Positions 7,863-15,932 of a stretch of DNA of 64,000 bases are shown here, piece by piece. The notes beneath the pieces were generated by a model. That model was given only the letters and a program-made list of their open reading frames with translations, made no database searches and was not told the origin of the DNA. Each line of letters opens with the position of its first letter. Within the stretch, counting starts at the first letter, position 1. A program made the position numbers and the translations under genes. The stretch comes from a bacterium (GTDB lineage Bacteria > Zixibacteria > MSB-5A5 > GN15 > FEB-12), in the NCBI GenBank assembly GCA_016708025.1, contig JADJGQ010000003.1:186001-250000 (forward strand). Reading direction: 5' to 3'.

Positions 7863-8705
7863 ATGAAACAAACACTTCTCCTCCTGCTCACACTGCTGGC
7901 GCTGGTTGCCGGCTGTTCCGGCCCGAAAACGATCGAAGAGTTGACCAAAGCTGGTGATGAGGCCTTCACCGCGGAAAACTACCTGGAGGCTCGTGCTTTT
8001 TATCAGCAAGGTCTGATGATAAAGCCATCGGACCGCCACCTGCTCTATTTCACCGGCCTGACGTTTCGTCGCGAACAGCAGTTTGACTCGGCCCTGACAT
8101 ATCTGAAGCGTGCCGATCTGCTCCACCCGGGGGATCGCGAGATCAACCTGGAGATCCATGACATGGCGGTGCAGACCGAAGACCACCGGAATGCCATCAA
8201 TGCGATCAAGACGCTTATTGCGACCGGTGATTCGGAACAGCAATACTGGCGTGAACTTGCGGAGCTGTACGCCAAAGATAGTTCACTCCTGATGACTTTC
8301 CATTACCAGAAGCTGATCGTTGACCAGCATCCGGATTCTCCGGAAGAGTATATGCGATTCGTCAGTATTGCGCTGGCGGTCGATTCAGGGCAGGTCGCCA
8401 TTGATTATCTTGATTCAGCGGCCGCCCGGTTTGGCGAACGAAACGAGATCGTGGCCAATCGCGCTTTCCTCCTGGCCTATCAGCGGAAGTATGACGAAGC
8501 GGAAGTTCTGTTCCGGAAGGCGATGGCCGCCGATTCGAGTATCATCGGCTTCCGTCTAGGGTTGGCCAACGTGCTGTCAGTATCTTCGGACAAAGAGAAA
8601 CTGGCGGAATCGCTGGAGCATTTCCGATTCATCCGCGCGCGACTAGGCGAGAATCAGTACAATATCGATTCGCTCATTACCGATCTCGAAGAGCGGCTGA
8701 AGTAG
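7863..8705 (+). CDS. TPR-repeat lipoprotein
   Basis: 280 residues with a lipoprotein signal peptide (lipobox LVAGC, Cys about residue 18) and tetratricopeptide repeats over most of the mature chain. Examples are AGDEAFTAENYLEARAFYQQGL, broken by YFTGLTFRREQQFDSALTYL, and ANRAFLLAYQRKYDEAEVLF. It is probably an outer-membrane or periplasmic scaffold; no partner is indicated. It is transcribed alone, with its own promoter upstream and a terminator downstream. Confidence 0.75.
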   Translation: MKQTLLLLLTLLALVAGCSGPKTIEELTKAGDEAFTAENYLEARAFYQQGLMIKPSDRHLLYFTGLTFRREQQFDSALTYLKRADLLHPGDREINLEIHDMAVQTEDHRNAINAIKTLIATGDSEQQYWRELAELYAKDSSLLMTFHYQKLIVDQHPDSPEEYMRFVSIALAVDSGQVAIDYLDSAAARFGERNEIVANRAFLLAYQRKYDEAEVLFRKAMAADSSIIGFRLGLANVLSVSSDKEKLAESLEHFRFIRARLGENQYNIDSLITDLEERLK

Positions 8706-8775
8706 TTCTCATTAGTCGGTCTATACGGTCACCCATAAAAATAGAACGCCGGCTACAGTAGTACGCCGGCGCTCC

Positions 8776-8817
8776 GGTCTGCTTCAGGTCGCGGTCCGAA
8801 GCAGAACCATTTTTCTT
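8776..8817 (+). terminator. Intrinsic terminator after the TPR lipoprotein gene
   Basis: CTGCTTC (8779-8785) pairs with GAAGCAG (8798-8804), extended by GGT/ACC, followed by ATTTTTCTT. A second GCCGGC/GCCGGC hairpin lies just upstream at about 8750-8770. Confidence 0.65.
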
Positions 8818-8829
8818 GTCTGATTTAGA

Positions 8830-10011
8830 CTATTTTCGACCACCGCCGCGTCGGTTTTCAACCTCGGCGCGGATCTCCTGCTGATTCATGCCGTCATCAT
8901 CTCCGTCCATCGACGCACAACGGACTTTCCAGCGACCCTGGAAATAACCCGGGCGCTTAGACGTGCTTCCAAAGTAGTGTCCGGCGAGGACGCCGATCTC
9001 GGCCTGATTGGCATCGAGGATCATACCACGGAACCAACCTCCGGCGCGACGGATCGCGGTCGAGTCAGCGTGCGGGTTGGCATGCTGTCCCCAGACGCCA
9101 TGGAGGAATCCTTCAAACTGTCCGCTGGCATCGATCCACTTGCCGTAGAATTCGCGGGCACCGGTGGAATCTTCGCCAAACGTACCGCGCAAGTGACCCT
9201 CGATCACGCCATGACGGGAGATCCACATGCCGCGGAATTCGCCCTGGCCGGTGGAGTCATATCCCCAGAAGCCGGCGAGGAAACCACGCGGGCAGGCGAA
9301 ACGCTCAACCTTAAAGCCGTTGAAGGCGATAGCGGTTGAGTCCGAGAACGTGATGATCGTATCAAGGGTGGCGAGTTCATTGAGCGAGAAAGTGCGGCTA
9401 TAATTGCCGGCCGTAAATTCGACAGTCACCGGTCCGACCGGGATCGTATCGACAATGATGATCTCGGTGGTGTCACCGGTCAATGTGTCGACGATGATCT
9501 GAATGGTCGTGTCGTAGTCCGGAACAGCCGGTGGAATGAGCAGGTCAAAAGCGAGTCCATCGTTATGCACGGTGGTAGTGGAAGCCCACTCAATTAAACG
9601 TCGATCAGTGCGAGGGAGTACGGAATCGGTAGCCGGTTCAAACCGGATGACGCGACGAACCAGTTCGGCGCCGCGTGAAATAGTCAGCGAGCCGGCCCAG
9701 TCGGTCGGCGTGACCGACATGCTGTCATAGCGGAGACGACCCCACACAGCCCGCAGGTGGTAAATGCCTGCTTCAGGATCGCTCAACAGCGACTGAACGG
9801 ACGACGTGGTCGCTACTGGATCATTGTATTCAACTTCTTCTGCAGTTGCCGCGACAAGTGCTGGATCATTGAAGGCCGGAGCCTCATTGGTGGCGGTATA
9901 TCCGCCGACATCACCAACGGTGTTGTTGGTGGGAGTGGTCGGCGAGTCGGAGCATCCTGCGAAGATCAACAGGAAGGCTGCGGCCGCCAGGGATAGAGAC
10001 GTGCGAAACAT
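8830..10011 (-). CDS. Lipoprotein with repeated Gly/Phe/Trp beta-strand motifs, unknown function
   Basis: 393 residues from ATG 10011, preceded by GGAGG; the open frame extends 17 codons further without signal-peptide character. A lipobox (LIFAGC) is followed by a Thr/Pro linker. The middle region is Asp/Thr-rich with many TTEII-type strands. The last third carries about four degenerate repeats built around G.FRG.W / G.L.G..G, for example GEFRGMWISRHGVIEGHLRG and EFYGKWIDASGQFEGFLHG. These resemble MORN-like or staggered beta-hairpin repeats but match no family I can name. The cell-surface location is inferred. Confidence 0.65.
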   Translation of the reverse strand: MFRTSLSLAAAAFLLIFAGCSDSPTTPTNNTVGDVGGYTATNEAPAFNDPALVAATAEEVEYNDPVATTSSVQSLLSDPEAGIYHLRAVWGRLRYDSMSVTPTDWAGSLTISRGAELVRRVIRFEPATDSVLPRTDRRLIEWASTTTVHNDGLAFDLLIPPAVPDYDTTIQIIVDTLTGDTTEIIIVDTIPVGPVTVEFTAGNYSRTFSLNELATLDTIITFSDSTAIAFNGFKVERFACPRGFLAGFWGYDSTGQGEFRGMWISRHGVIEGHLRGTFGEDSTGAREFYGKWIDASGQFEGFLHGVWGQHANPHADSTAIRRAGGWFRGMILDANQAEIGVLAGHYFGSTSKRPGYFQGRWKVRCASMDGDDDGMNQQEIRAEVENRRGGGRK

Positions 10012-10149
10012 GGTTACATCCTCCTTACCGCGAGCATTCTGCCTGTGGGAACTGAACATCATGCCGAAGAGATATACAACCGGCGTGCCACGACTGCGAA
10101 GGATCGTTAACTAATTATAAAGCAATAGATTAGGGGTGGCAGACGAGAG

Positions 10150-10188
10150 CCAAAGAAAAGGCGACTGTACCTGGAGGTACAGCCGCCG
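10150..10188 (-). terminator. Intrinsic terminator of the haem-binding protein gene
   Basis: On the minus strand an inverted repeat with CTGTACC/GGTACAG core inside GGC/GCC arms is followed by TTTTCTTT. Confidence 0.65.
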
Positions 10189-10230
10189 GAGTGTTCGATC
10201 GACCGATTGGTACAGGCGTACCGGTAAGGA

Positions 10231-10827
10231 CTACTTCTCCGATCCCTTCTTGTTGTAAGGGATCTGCTCAGTCTGATAAAACTGCTCAATCATGGCGATC
10301 GAGGAATCAACCCACATATAGATGGAGTCCTTTTCAGCGCTCGACAACCAGGCAGACCAGTGCATCAGACGATAGCTCAACAGCGGCATCTTCCCTTCCT
10401 CGACCTCTTCCCGCAATTCACTCAATAGCTCTATCTGTTCTCCCTTTGCTTTGAACGGGAAACCATCGGTCATGTCAACATGCTCGAGTCCTTCCTCGAC
10501 ATGTCCATTGATCAATTGCTTGATCCCGGGGATCTTGGCGTACCAGGGGAAATCGGTTTTGGTGCTGTGGCAATCAAAGCAGGCGTTTTCGAAGATCGGT
10601 CTGACCAGCTTGAATTGCTCGTCGATATTGGCGTAGAGAGAATCCTGTTTCTGGGCGACAGTCGTGCTGGCGATCTCGATCGGGGTTTCGACGGCGTTTT
10701 CCCATTCTTCCCCTTCCGCCACGGGTTCCGTCTCTTCCTTTGCCCACAATCCGGCAACCACAGCCAGGACCAGCCCGACCGCGATCAAGAGGGCGCGAGG
10801 AAAACGATTTTCACGTGAAGTTACCAT
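10231..10827 (-). CDS. Membrane-anchored haem-binding domain protein (Haem_bd type)
   Basis: 198 residues. An N-terminal hydrophobic helix (residues about 10-28) anchors or exports the protein. One c-type haem site, CFDCH, lies in the context FENACFDCHSTKTDFPWY, followed by KIPGIKQLINGHVEEG; this is the layout of the Haem_bd domain (C.DCHS...WPWYS...P....I..HV.EG..). The family is thought to take part in periplasmic electron transfer; partners are unknown. It is transcribed after murQ on the same strand with a 22-bp gap and ends at a clear terminator. Confidence 0.8.
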   Translation of the reverse strand: MVTSRENRFPRALLIAVGLVLAVVAGLWAKEETEPVAEGEEWENAVETPIEIASTTVAQKQDSLYANIDEQFKLVRPIFENACFDCHSTKTDFPWYAKIPGIKQLINGHVEEGLEHVDMTDGFPFKAKGEQIELLSELREEVEEGKMPLLSYRLMHWSAWLSSAEKDSIYMWVDSSIAMIEQFYQTEQIPYNKKGSEK

Positions 10828-10849
10828 AGGATATCTCCAGAGATGGTTA

Positions 10850-11764
10850 TCAGCCGACGATCCGGGAGATAAACCCGTTCGCCTGATTCAGCCGGTTGAC
10901 GGCTTCCTCGCGACTGCATGCACATCGTTTCATGACAATTGCTATTTTGACCGAGCCGCCCGAAAGCTGTAAGGCATGGTCGGCTTCCTCGAGCGACATT
11001 TGCAGCAGGTCCATCAGGATCCGTCGCGAACGCGCCGCCAGTTTCTCCGAACGACTCTGCAGGTCGACCATTAGGTTGCCGTAGGTTTTTCCTAACAGGA
11101 CCATCGCAGTGGTCGAGATCATATTGAGAGTCATTTTCTGGGCAGTGCCGGACTTCATACGGGTCGAACCGGTAATGACCTCGGGGCCCACCGGTAATGC
11201 GATCAGGATATCAGTTTGGAGTTCAAGCGATCCCGGTTCGTTGCAGATGATGAACGCCGTGCGACAACCGAGCGACTTGGCAAATTCCAGTGCCGAAAGC
11301 GTGTAGGGGGTTCGCCGCGAGGCGGCTATCCCTATCACCATGTCTTTTGAACAGAGCTGCTGGTGCGTCAGATCAGTTCGTGCCGCCTCACGATCATCTT
11401 CCACTCCCTCTTTGGAGAGGACAAGCGTTTCGAATCCGCCGGAGATGATACCGCGGATCTGATCCGGGTCGGTGCCAAAGGTGGGAGGGCACTCGGCGGC
11501 ATCGAGAACGCCGAGACGGCCGGAAGTACCGGCGCCGACATAAAAGACGCGGCCGCCGGATCGAAGCGTTTCCGCGTACAGCTCGGCAGTCCGGGCAATC
11601 TCGGGAAGGGCCCGTCGGACGACTCCCGCCACGGTGGCATCCTCGTCATTGATCTTGGCGACTATCTCCAAAGCAGACAGACGGTCTATTTCTCGCGTGT
11701 GGGGATTGATCTGCTCCGTCCCCAATTGACGGAGCTGTTGGATGAGATCGTCGTATGCGGCCAT
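10850..11764 (-). CDS. murQ: N-acetylmuramic acid 6-phosphate etherase
   Basis: 304 residues with the SIS-fold signature of MurQ: TEQINPHTREIDRLSALEIV at the N-terminus, VGAGTSGRLGVLDAAECPPTFG, and GSTRMKSGTAQKMTLNMIST. MurQ cleaves the lactyl ether of MurNAc-6-phosphate to give GlcNAc-6-phosphate and D-lactate during peptidoglycan recycling in the cytoplasm. Length and motifs are normal for the family. Neither an anhMurNAc kinase nor a PTS transporter gene is adjacent. The haem-binding gene follows after 22 bp. Confidence 0.95.
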   Translation of the reverse strand: MAAYDDLIQQLRQLGTEQINPHTREIDRLSALEIVAKINDEDATVAGVVRRALPEIARTAELYAETLRSGGRVFYVGAGTSGRLGVLDAAECPPTFGTDPDQIRGIISGGFETLVLSKEGVEDDREAARTDLTHQQLCSKDMVIGIAASRRTPYTLSALEFAKSLGCRTAFIICNEPGSLELQTDILIALPVGPEVITGSTRMKSGTAQKMTLNMISTTAMVLLGKTYGNLMVDLQSRSEKLAARSRRILMDLLQMSLEEADHALQLSGGSVKIAIVMKRCACSREEAVNRLNQANGFISRIVG

Positions 11765-11827
11765 ACGGAAAGGTATACTTCCGGTTGACGGAGGGCAATA
11801 AAAAGAGCGGAACGGTTCTGCCCGCAG

Positions 11828-12613
11828 TTACGGCTGAATTACCACATGTACAGAGTCGCGATGTGCGATCACTACGGAGGCGATCCGCCCGCTAAACGGG
11901 TCAGCATCGACATTGTCCGACACCGTGTCAGGCATCGGTACCGGCAACATCAGGTTGGAGTAGCTGCTGTCGAGAGAACCGATATAGGCATAGACGTAGA
12001 TGTAATACCAGCCGGTATCCGGGTCATTGCCGACGCTGAGCGAAAAGGCATCAGGCGGCAGAGTCCCGGCCGTGCTGAGCGAGGTCACATATTCACTGTA
12101 ACCTGTACCGGTATGATGGAACGGACGGCGGACTGCCGAAAGCACGTATCCCTCAGCATTGTCAGAACCCGACCAAGTGACCGAGACTGACTGCAGACCA
12201 GTCACGATCCGGTTCGGCGGCTCGACAGTCAGGATGCTGAAGGTATCTGGAACAGTGACGAGGAAATTGTCGGATGCCAGGGTTGAGTCTGCAACAGTGA
12301 GGTTGAGATTGCTCCCTGCCAGACTGGTTGCATGGTCACGCAGTAGATAGAAAAGTGAATCATCGGCAAACGTCGGTTTGCCCAGATCAAGGGTATCATT
12401 CCCTAAACGTACGAAAGCAGAACGAAGCGCCGCCGAATCGCGGTATACCGATACCGCAACCTGCGAATAGTCGTCATCATAGTCGGCAAGAGCCACACCC
12501 AAGATCTGGTAGGTGCCATCTCCGCCAACGTTTGGCCGGCTCGGGCCGGAGTCACAAGCGAGCATCGCCGACACTAACAGCATCAGCACCATGAGGATTC
12601 GTTCTGTTTTCAT
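11828..12613 (-). CDS. Predicted lipoprotein with Ig/fibronectin-like C-terminal part
   Basis: 261 residues. The lipobox is SAMLAC (Cys about residue 20). The middle of the chain contains a NRIVTGLQSVSVTWSGS segment followed by YYIYVYAYIGS, resembling fibronectin type III-like strands. No catalytic motif is visible. Two ATG codons are adjacent (12616 and 12613); the second has the better spacing to GAGG. Function unknown; probably exposed on the cell surface or in the periplasm. Confidence 0.55.
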   Translation of the reverse strand: MKTERILMVLMLLVSAMLACDSGPSRPNVGGDGTYQILGVALADYDDDYSQVAVSVYRDSAALRSAFVRLGNDTLDLGKPTFADDSLFYLLRDHATSLAGSNLNLTVADSTLASDNFLVTVPDTFSILTVEPPNRIVTGLQSVSVTWSGSDNAEGYVLSAVRRPFHHTGTGYSEYVTSLSTAGTLPPDAFSLSVGNDPDTGWYYIYVYAYIGSLDSSYSNLMLPVPMPDTVSDNVDADPFSGRIASVVIAHRDSVHVVIQP

Positions 12614-12697
12614 CATACCTCAATTATCGGCTACTCTGGAGTGAGATTTACCCAAGTTCGCAGATAGCGATAATCAGTTGTACTGCAATCCGTTAGC

Positions 12698-12907
12698 TTA
12701 GCGCTTGGCGGTCGCAGGTTTTTTGGAATAAAAGAGCTTTCCCAGGATCTGCTCGGCCAGGCACCATTTGGTCAGGGCTGACTGAAACAGGTTAAGACCG
12801 ACAAAGGTGGTCAACAATAGCCACCAGGGGGAAACGAAATAGTACATGGCGAGTGAAAACAGGACCAATGTCCCGGCCATCAACCGAATTGCATGTTCAA
12901 GCGACAT
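12698..12907 (-). CDS. DUF2892-type small inner-membrane protein
   Basis: 69 residues with two transmembrane helices: an N-terminal EHAIRLMAGTLVLFSLAMY and WWLLLTTFVGLNLFQSALT, then WCLAEQILGKLF. This is the YgaP_TM/DUF2892 arrangement, which often carries a Cys near the second helix. GGAGG 8 bp before the ATG at 12907 fixes the start; the frame upstream is open for 19 more codons. The family occurs alone or fused to rhodanese domains; a role in sulfur or redox handling is only suggested by that. It has no clear operon partner here. Confidence 0.75.
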   Translation of the reverse strand: MSLEHAIRLMAGTLVLFSLAMYYFVSPWWLLLTTFVGLNLFQSALTKWCLAEQILGKLFYSKKPATAKR

Positions 12908-13210
12908 AAGTGAACCTCCGTATATACGAGCATTAATGTGACTAACCTGTGCCAACAACTCCACGAACCCCTCCTGGTAGAATAATGCGGAAAGGGGGGT
13001 GAAGGTTCAAACAAAAATTGAATGGTCTTGCGGTATCGTAGACTCCAGACCAGAATTATAAAAACTTACTCGGGTTGTAGTTCTGTACGGTGTGTCCGTC
13101 CTCGAACCCGCCACTCTCCCCTGCCCATTCAACAAATTCTTGCCAACATCGCCCCGGCACACTACTTTTAGGAACCAGATAACAACCACCCAATTTGGCG
13201 GGGAGGAAAG

Positions 13211-13759
13211 ATGTCCCTCGACTATCAAAAATCACCATCCGATCAGCCACCTTCGGTTCTCCATGAAGTTGACAAATTACGGTTAAATGCGTACCTGCAG
13301 GAACGTCGGGACAATCAAAACCTGATGTTCGGTCTTCTCGGTGGCGCGATGGCTGCCTTTTTTGGGGCTATTGCGTGGGCAATCGTTACCTACCTCACCA
13401 ACTTCCAGATCGGATTCATGGCGATCGGGATAGGGTTTGCCGTCGGATGGACCGTGCGCAAGTTCGGTGAAGGCGTTGACAAGTTGTTCGGGGTCATTGG
13501 TGCGCTACTCGCAGTCCTTGGATGCATCGCCGGAAATTTGCTCAGTTCATGTATCTTCATCGCACGTTACCAGGACATGACGGTCGGCAGTGTGCTGGCC
13601 AGCCTTACTTTCGACTCTGCAATCGAAATCATGGTCAGGACATTTAATCTGATTGACTTGTTGTTTTATGCTCTAGCGATCCAATTCGGCTACAAATATT
13701 CGATTGTCCAGGTCTCGGAAGAGAAAATGAAGGAATTCACTAAGGTCAGTTCCACCTGA
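13211..13759 (+). CDS. Hypothetical membrane protein with four predicted helices
   Basis: 182 residues. A polar N-terminus of about 38 residues is followed by helices near 39-62, 67-85, 92-120 and 145-160. One segment reads FGLLGGAMAAFFGAIAW and another IGFAVGWTVRKFGEGVDKLFG. I recognise no named family, though the layout is common in uncharacterised bacterial membrane proteins. GGAGGAAAG just upstream of the ATG supports the start. A strong terminator follows within 30 bp, so it is a single-gene unit. Confidence 0.7.
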   Translation: MSLDYQKSPSDQPPSVLHEVDKLRLNAYLQERRDNQNLMFGLLGGAMAAFFGAIAWAIVTYLTNFQIGFMAIGIGFAVGWTVRKFGEGVDKLFGVIGALLAVLGCIAGNLLSSCIFIARYQDMTVGSVLASLTFDSAIEIMVRTFNLIDLLFYALAIQFGYKYSIVQVSEEKMKEFTKVSST

Positions 13760-13781
13760 CGAAGGTGTGAATAGGGAATCA

Positions 13782-13818
13782 AAGAAAACGGCGGAGCCGA
13801 TTGACTCCGCCGTTTCTT
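13782..13818. terminator. Bidirectional-looking intrinsic terminator
   Basis: AAACGGCGGAG (13786-13796) pairs perfectly with CTCCGCCGTTT (13805-13815), with A-rich sequence on one side and TTTCTTAT on the other. It closes the membrane-protein gene and may also serve the opposite strand. Confidence 0.75.
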
Positions 13819-13825
13819 ATGTCCG

Positions 13826-13894
13826 TGGGGCAGACGGGGACGTCTGCCGCCCAATTGGAATGGATTGCTTCGTCGCTGCGCTCCTCGCAATGAC
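13826..13894. repeat. Interspersed repeat remnants (two hairpin types)
   Basis: GGCAGACggggacGTCTGCC forms a hairpin at 13829-13848. It is followed at 13863-13894 by a segment containing GATTGCTTCGTCGCTGCG and CTCCTCGCAATGAC. From general experience both sequences look like intergenic repeats that recur in many bacterial genomes; only one copy is in this window, so the claim rests on recognition, not on copies seen here. Confidence 0.4.
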
Positions 13895-13899
13895 GTGCG

Positions 13900-15033
13900 T
13901 TAGTTCGCGCGCTTGAACTTTTCCATGAACTCGGAGAGCTTCGTTGCGCCGTCCAAGGTCATCGCGTTGTAGAGCGAGACCCGGATCCCGCCGACATCGC
14001 GGTGCCCCTTCAGCCCAATAAACCCGGCCGCTTTCGCCTCCGAAACGAACTTCTTTTCCAGTTCTTCCGACGGCAGACGGAATGTCAGGTTCATCCAGCT
14101 CCGGCTGTCCGGCTTGACTGTCCCGCGATAGAAATCCGGATACAGATCGACCATCTGGTAGATCCGTTCCTTCTTGGCGAAATTGGTCTTCTCTACCGCC
14201 GCGAGCCCGCCATTCTTTTTGATCCACTCAAGCACCAGCTTGATGATGTAAACCGCAAAGACCGGCGGCGTATTGTAGAGTGATTCCTTCTCGACATGGA
14301 TGCGGTATTTCAGCATAGTCGGCAGTTTTTCTTCCTGCGCGGTCGCCAGGAAATCATCCCGGATGATCACCGCGCACGCTCCGGCCGGGCCGATATTCTT
14401 CTGCGCGCCGGCATAGATCAGCGAGTATTTGCCGAAATCCAGTTTACGGGAGAGGAAATCCGATGACATATCTGCCACTAGCGGCACTTTCCCTGCTTCC
14501 GGGAACCAGTGCATCTGCGTGCCATAGATCGTGTTGTTAGTCGTGATATGCAGATAGGCGGCATCGTTCGGGAACTTGAATTCATCGAGCTTCGGGATAT
14601 GGCCATACTTGGCTTCTTTGCTCGACGCTGCCACCACCACATTGCCGACCTTCTGCGCTTCTTTGACTGCTTTGCCAGCCCAGGAGCCGGTGTCTGCATA
14701 GGCGGCGGTTTTGCCGGAGTGAAGGAAATTCATCGGCAGCATGGAGAACTGGGTCGAGGCACCGCCGCCGACAAAGATCACTTTGTAGTTATCGCCCAGC
14801 CCCATGATCTCTTTCATGAGTGCCATGGCGGAGTTGTTGATATCGTCGTACTCGGGCGAGCGATGCGAAATCTCCAGCACCGACATTCCGGTGCCGCGAT
14901 AATCGAGCAGTTCAGCCTGAACCGTCTGGAGTACCTCGAGCGGAAGAACCGCCGGGCCGGCATTAAAATTATAGACCCGTTTCACACCGGCAGGAGCTGT
15001 CGAGGTCGACATGCCTGATTGAGCCTGTGCCAT
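13900..15033 (-). CDS. serC: Phosphoserine aminotransferase
   Basis: 377 residues, class V aminotransferase. Visible landmarks are VYNFNAGPAVLPLEVLQ, LEISHRSPEYDDI, GGGASTQFSMLPMNF, ADMSSDFLSRKLDFGKY (PLP region), and AGAQKNIGPAGACAVIIRD with the Schiff-base lysine in AQKN. SerC converts 3-phosphohydroxypyruvate and glutamate to phosphoserine. The ATG abuts the serA stop codon directly, and AAAGGAG lies 9 bp upstream inside the end of serA, so the roughly 15-residue N-terminal extension is probably real. It is the last gene of the DUF1015-serA-serC unit. Confidence 0.95.
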   Translation of the reverse strand: MAQAQSGMSTSTAPAGVKRVYNFNAGPAVLPLEVLQTVQAELLDYRGTGMSVLEISHRSPEYDDINNSAMALMKEIMGLGDNYKVIFVGGGASTQFSMLPMNFLHSGKTAAYADTGSWAGKAVKEAQKVGNVVVAASSKEAKYGHIPKLDEFKFPNDAAYLHITTNNTIYGTQMHWFPEAGKVPLVADMSSDFLSRKLDFGKYSLIYAGAQKNIGPAGACAVIIRDDFLATAQEEKLPTMLKYRIHVEKESLYNTPPVFAVYIIKLVLEWIKKNGGLAAVEKTNFAKKERIYQMVDLYPDFYRGTVKPDSRSWMNLTFRLPSEELEKKFVSEAKAAGFIGLKGHRDVGGIRVSLYNAMTLDGATKLSEFMEKFKRAN

Positions 15034-15915
15034 CTATCGCTTCTCCTTTACATATTCAGCCACGATCTTTTCTGCCATTTCACCGATCCGCAACATATTC
15101 TCTTTAGTCGAAGCCCCGAGGTGCGGGACCATGATCATGTTCGGAGCGCTCATCAGCGGCGAGTCGACCGGCGGATCAGAATACCAAACATCGGTCGCAA
15201 AGCCGGCCAGTTTGCCCGACTTGAGCGCTTCAACTACATCGGCATCTACCACAGTCTCCGCACGACCGGTATTGATAAGATATGCACCTGTCTTGAAATG
15301 AGTGAGCAACGACTTGTTGATGATCCCTCGCGTCTCCGGGAGGCACGGGATATGCATTGAGACATAATCAGCCTGTGAGACCGCTTCCTCGATATCCTGG
15401 ATGATCGTCGCAAAGTCCGAGAAATAGACATCGGGGTGCCAGGCGAGGATATTCATGCGAAATGCTCTGGCGCGGATCGCCAGCGCGGTACCTATTCGCC
15501 CCATGCCGAGAATAGCGAGCGTTTTGCCGTGAAGTTCGGTTCGCTCGAGTTCGGATTTGAGCCACTTCCCTTCGCGCATCGAAGCATCGGCCTTGGTCAC
15601 GTTGTTCGGCAGAGCGATCATCAGGGCGAAAGCAAGTTCGGCCACGGCGACAGTCGAGGCCTCGGCGGTATTCTTGACGATGATCCCCTTTGTTGCCGCA
15701 TGTTTCGCGTCGATGTTATCCATCCCGACGCCACCGCGGATGATCAGTTTTAGCTTTTTGGCGGAATCGAGATATTCGGCGTTCGCTTTGGTTTTGGAGC
15801 GAACGAGGATGATGTCGGCATCGGCGACGCGTGTTTTGTCATCGGTCACTTCGCCGTATTTGGCGAGGACAGTCGGAAGCGTTTTGTCGAACTTATCGGA
15901 AATCAGGATTAACAT
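15034..15915 (-). CDS. serA: D-3-phosphoglycerate dehydrogenase, short form
   Basis: 293 residues of the D-isomer-specific 2-hydroxyacid dehydrogenase family. Visible are the NAD-binding GMGRIGTALAIRARAF, the substrate-region RGGVGMDNID, INTGRAETVVDADVVEAL and VPHLGASTKEN with the catalytic His. It lacks the C-terminal ASB and ACT regulatory domains of long SerA, so feedback by serine through ACT is not expected. It catalyses the first step of serine synthesis. The stop codon touches the serC start and the DUF1015 gene ends 17 bp upstream. Confidence 0.9.
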   Translation of the reverse strand: MLILISDKFDKTLPTVLAKYGEVTDDKTRVADADIILVRSKTKANAEYLDSAKKLKLIIRGGVGMDNIDAKHAATKGIIVKNTAEASTVAVAELAFALMIALPNNVTKADASMREGKWLKSELERTELHGKTLAILGMGRIGTALAIRARAFRMNILAWHPDVYFSDFATIIQDIEEAVSQADYVSMHIPCLPETRGIINKSLLTHFKTGAYLINTGRAETVVDADVVEALKSGKLAGFATDVWYSDPPVDSPLMSAPNMIMVPHLGASTKENMLRIGEMAEKIVAEYVKEKR

Positions 15916-15932
15916 TCTCTATACCTCATACA

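Noticed and set aside
13056..13250. Minus-strand open frame of 64 codons upstream of the 13211 membrane-protein gene
   Set aside because: It overlaps the start and ribosome-binding site of that gene and shows no signal peptide, domain or own ribosome-binding site.
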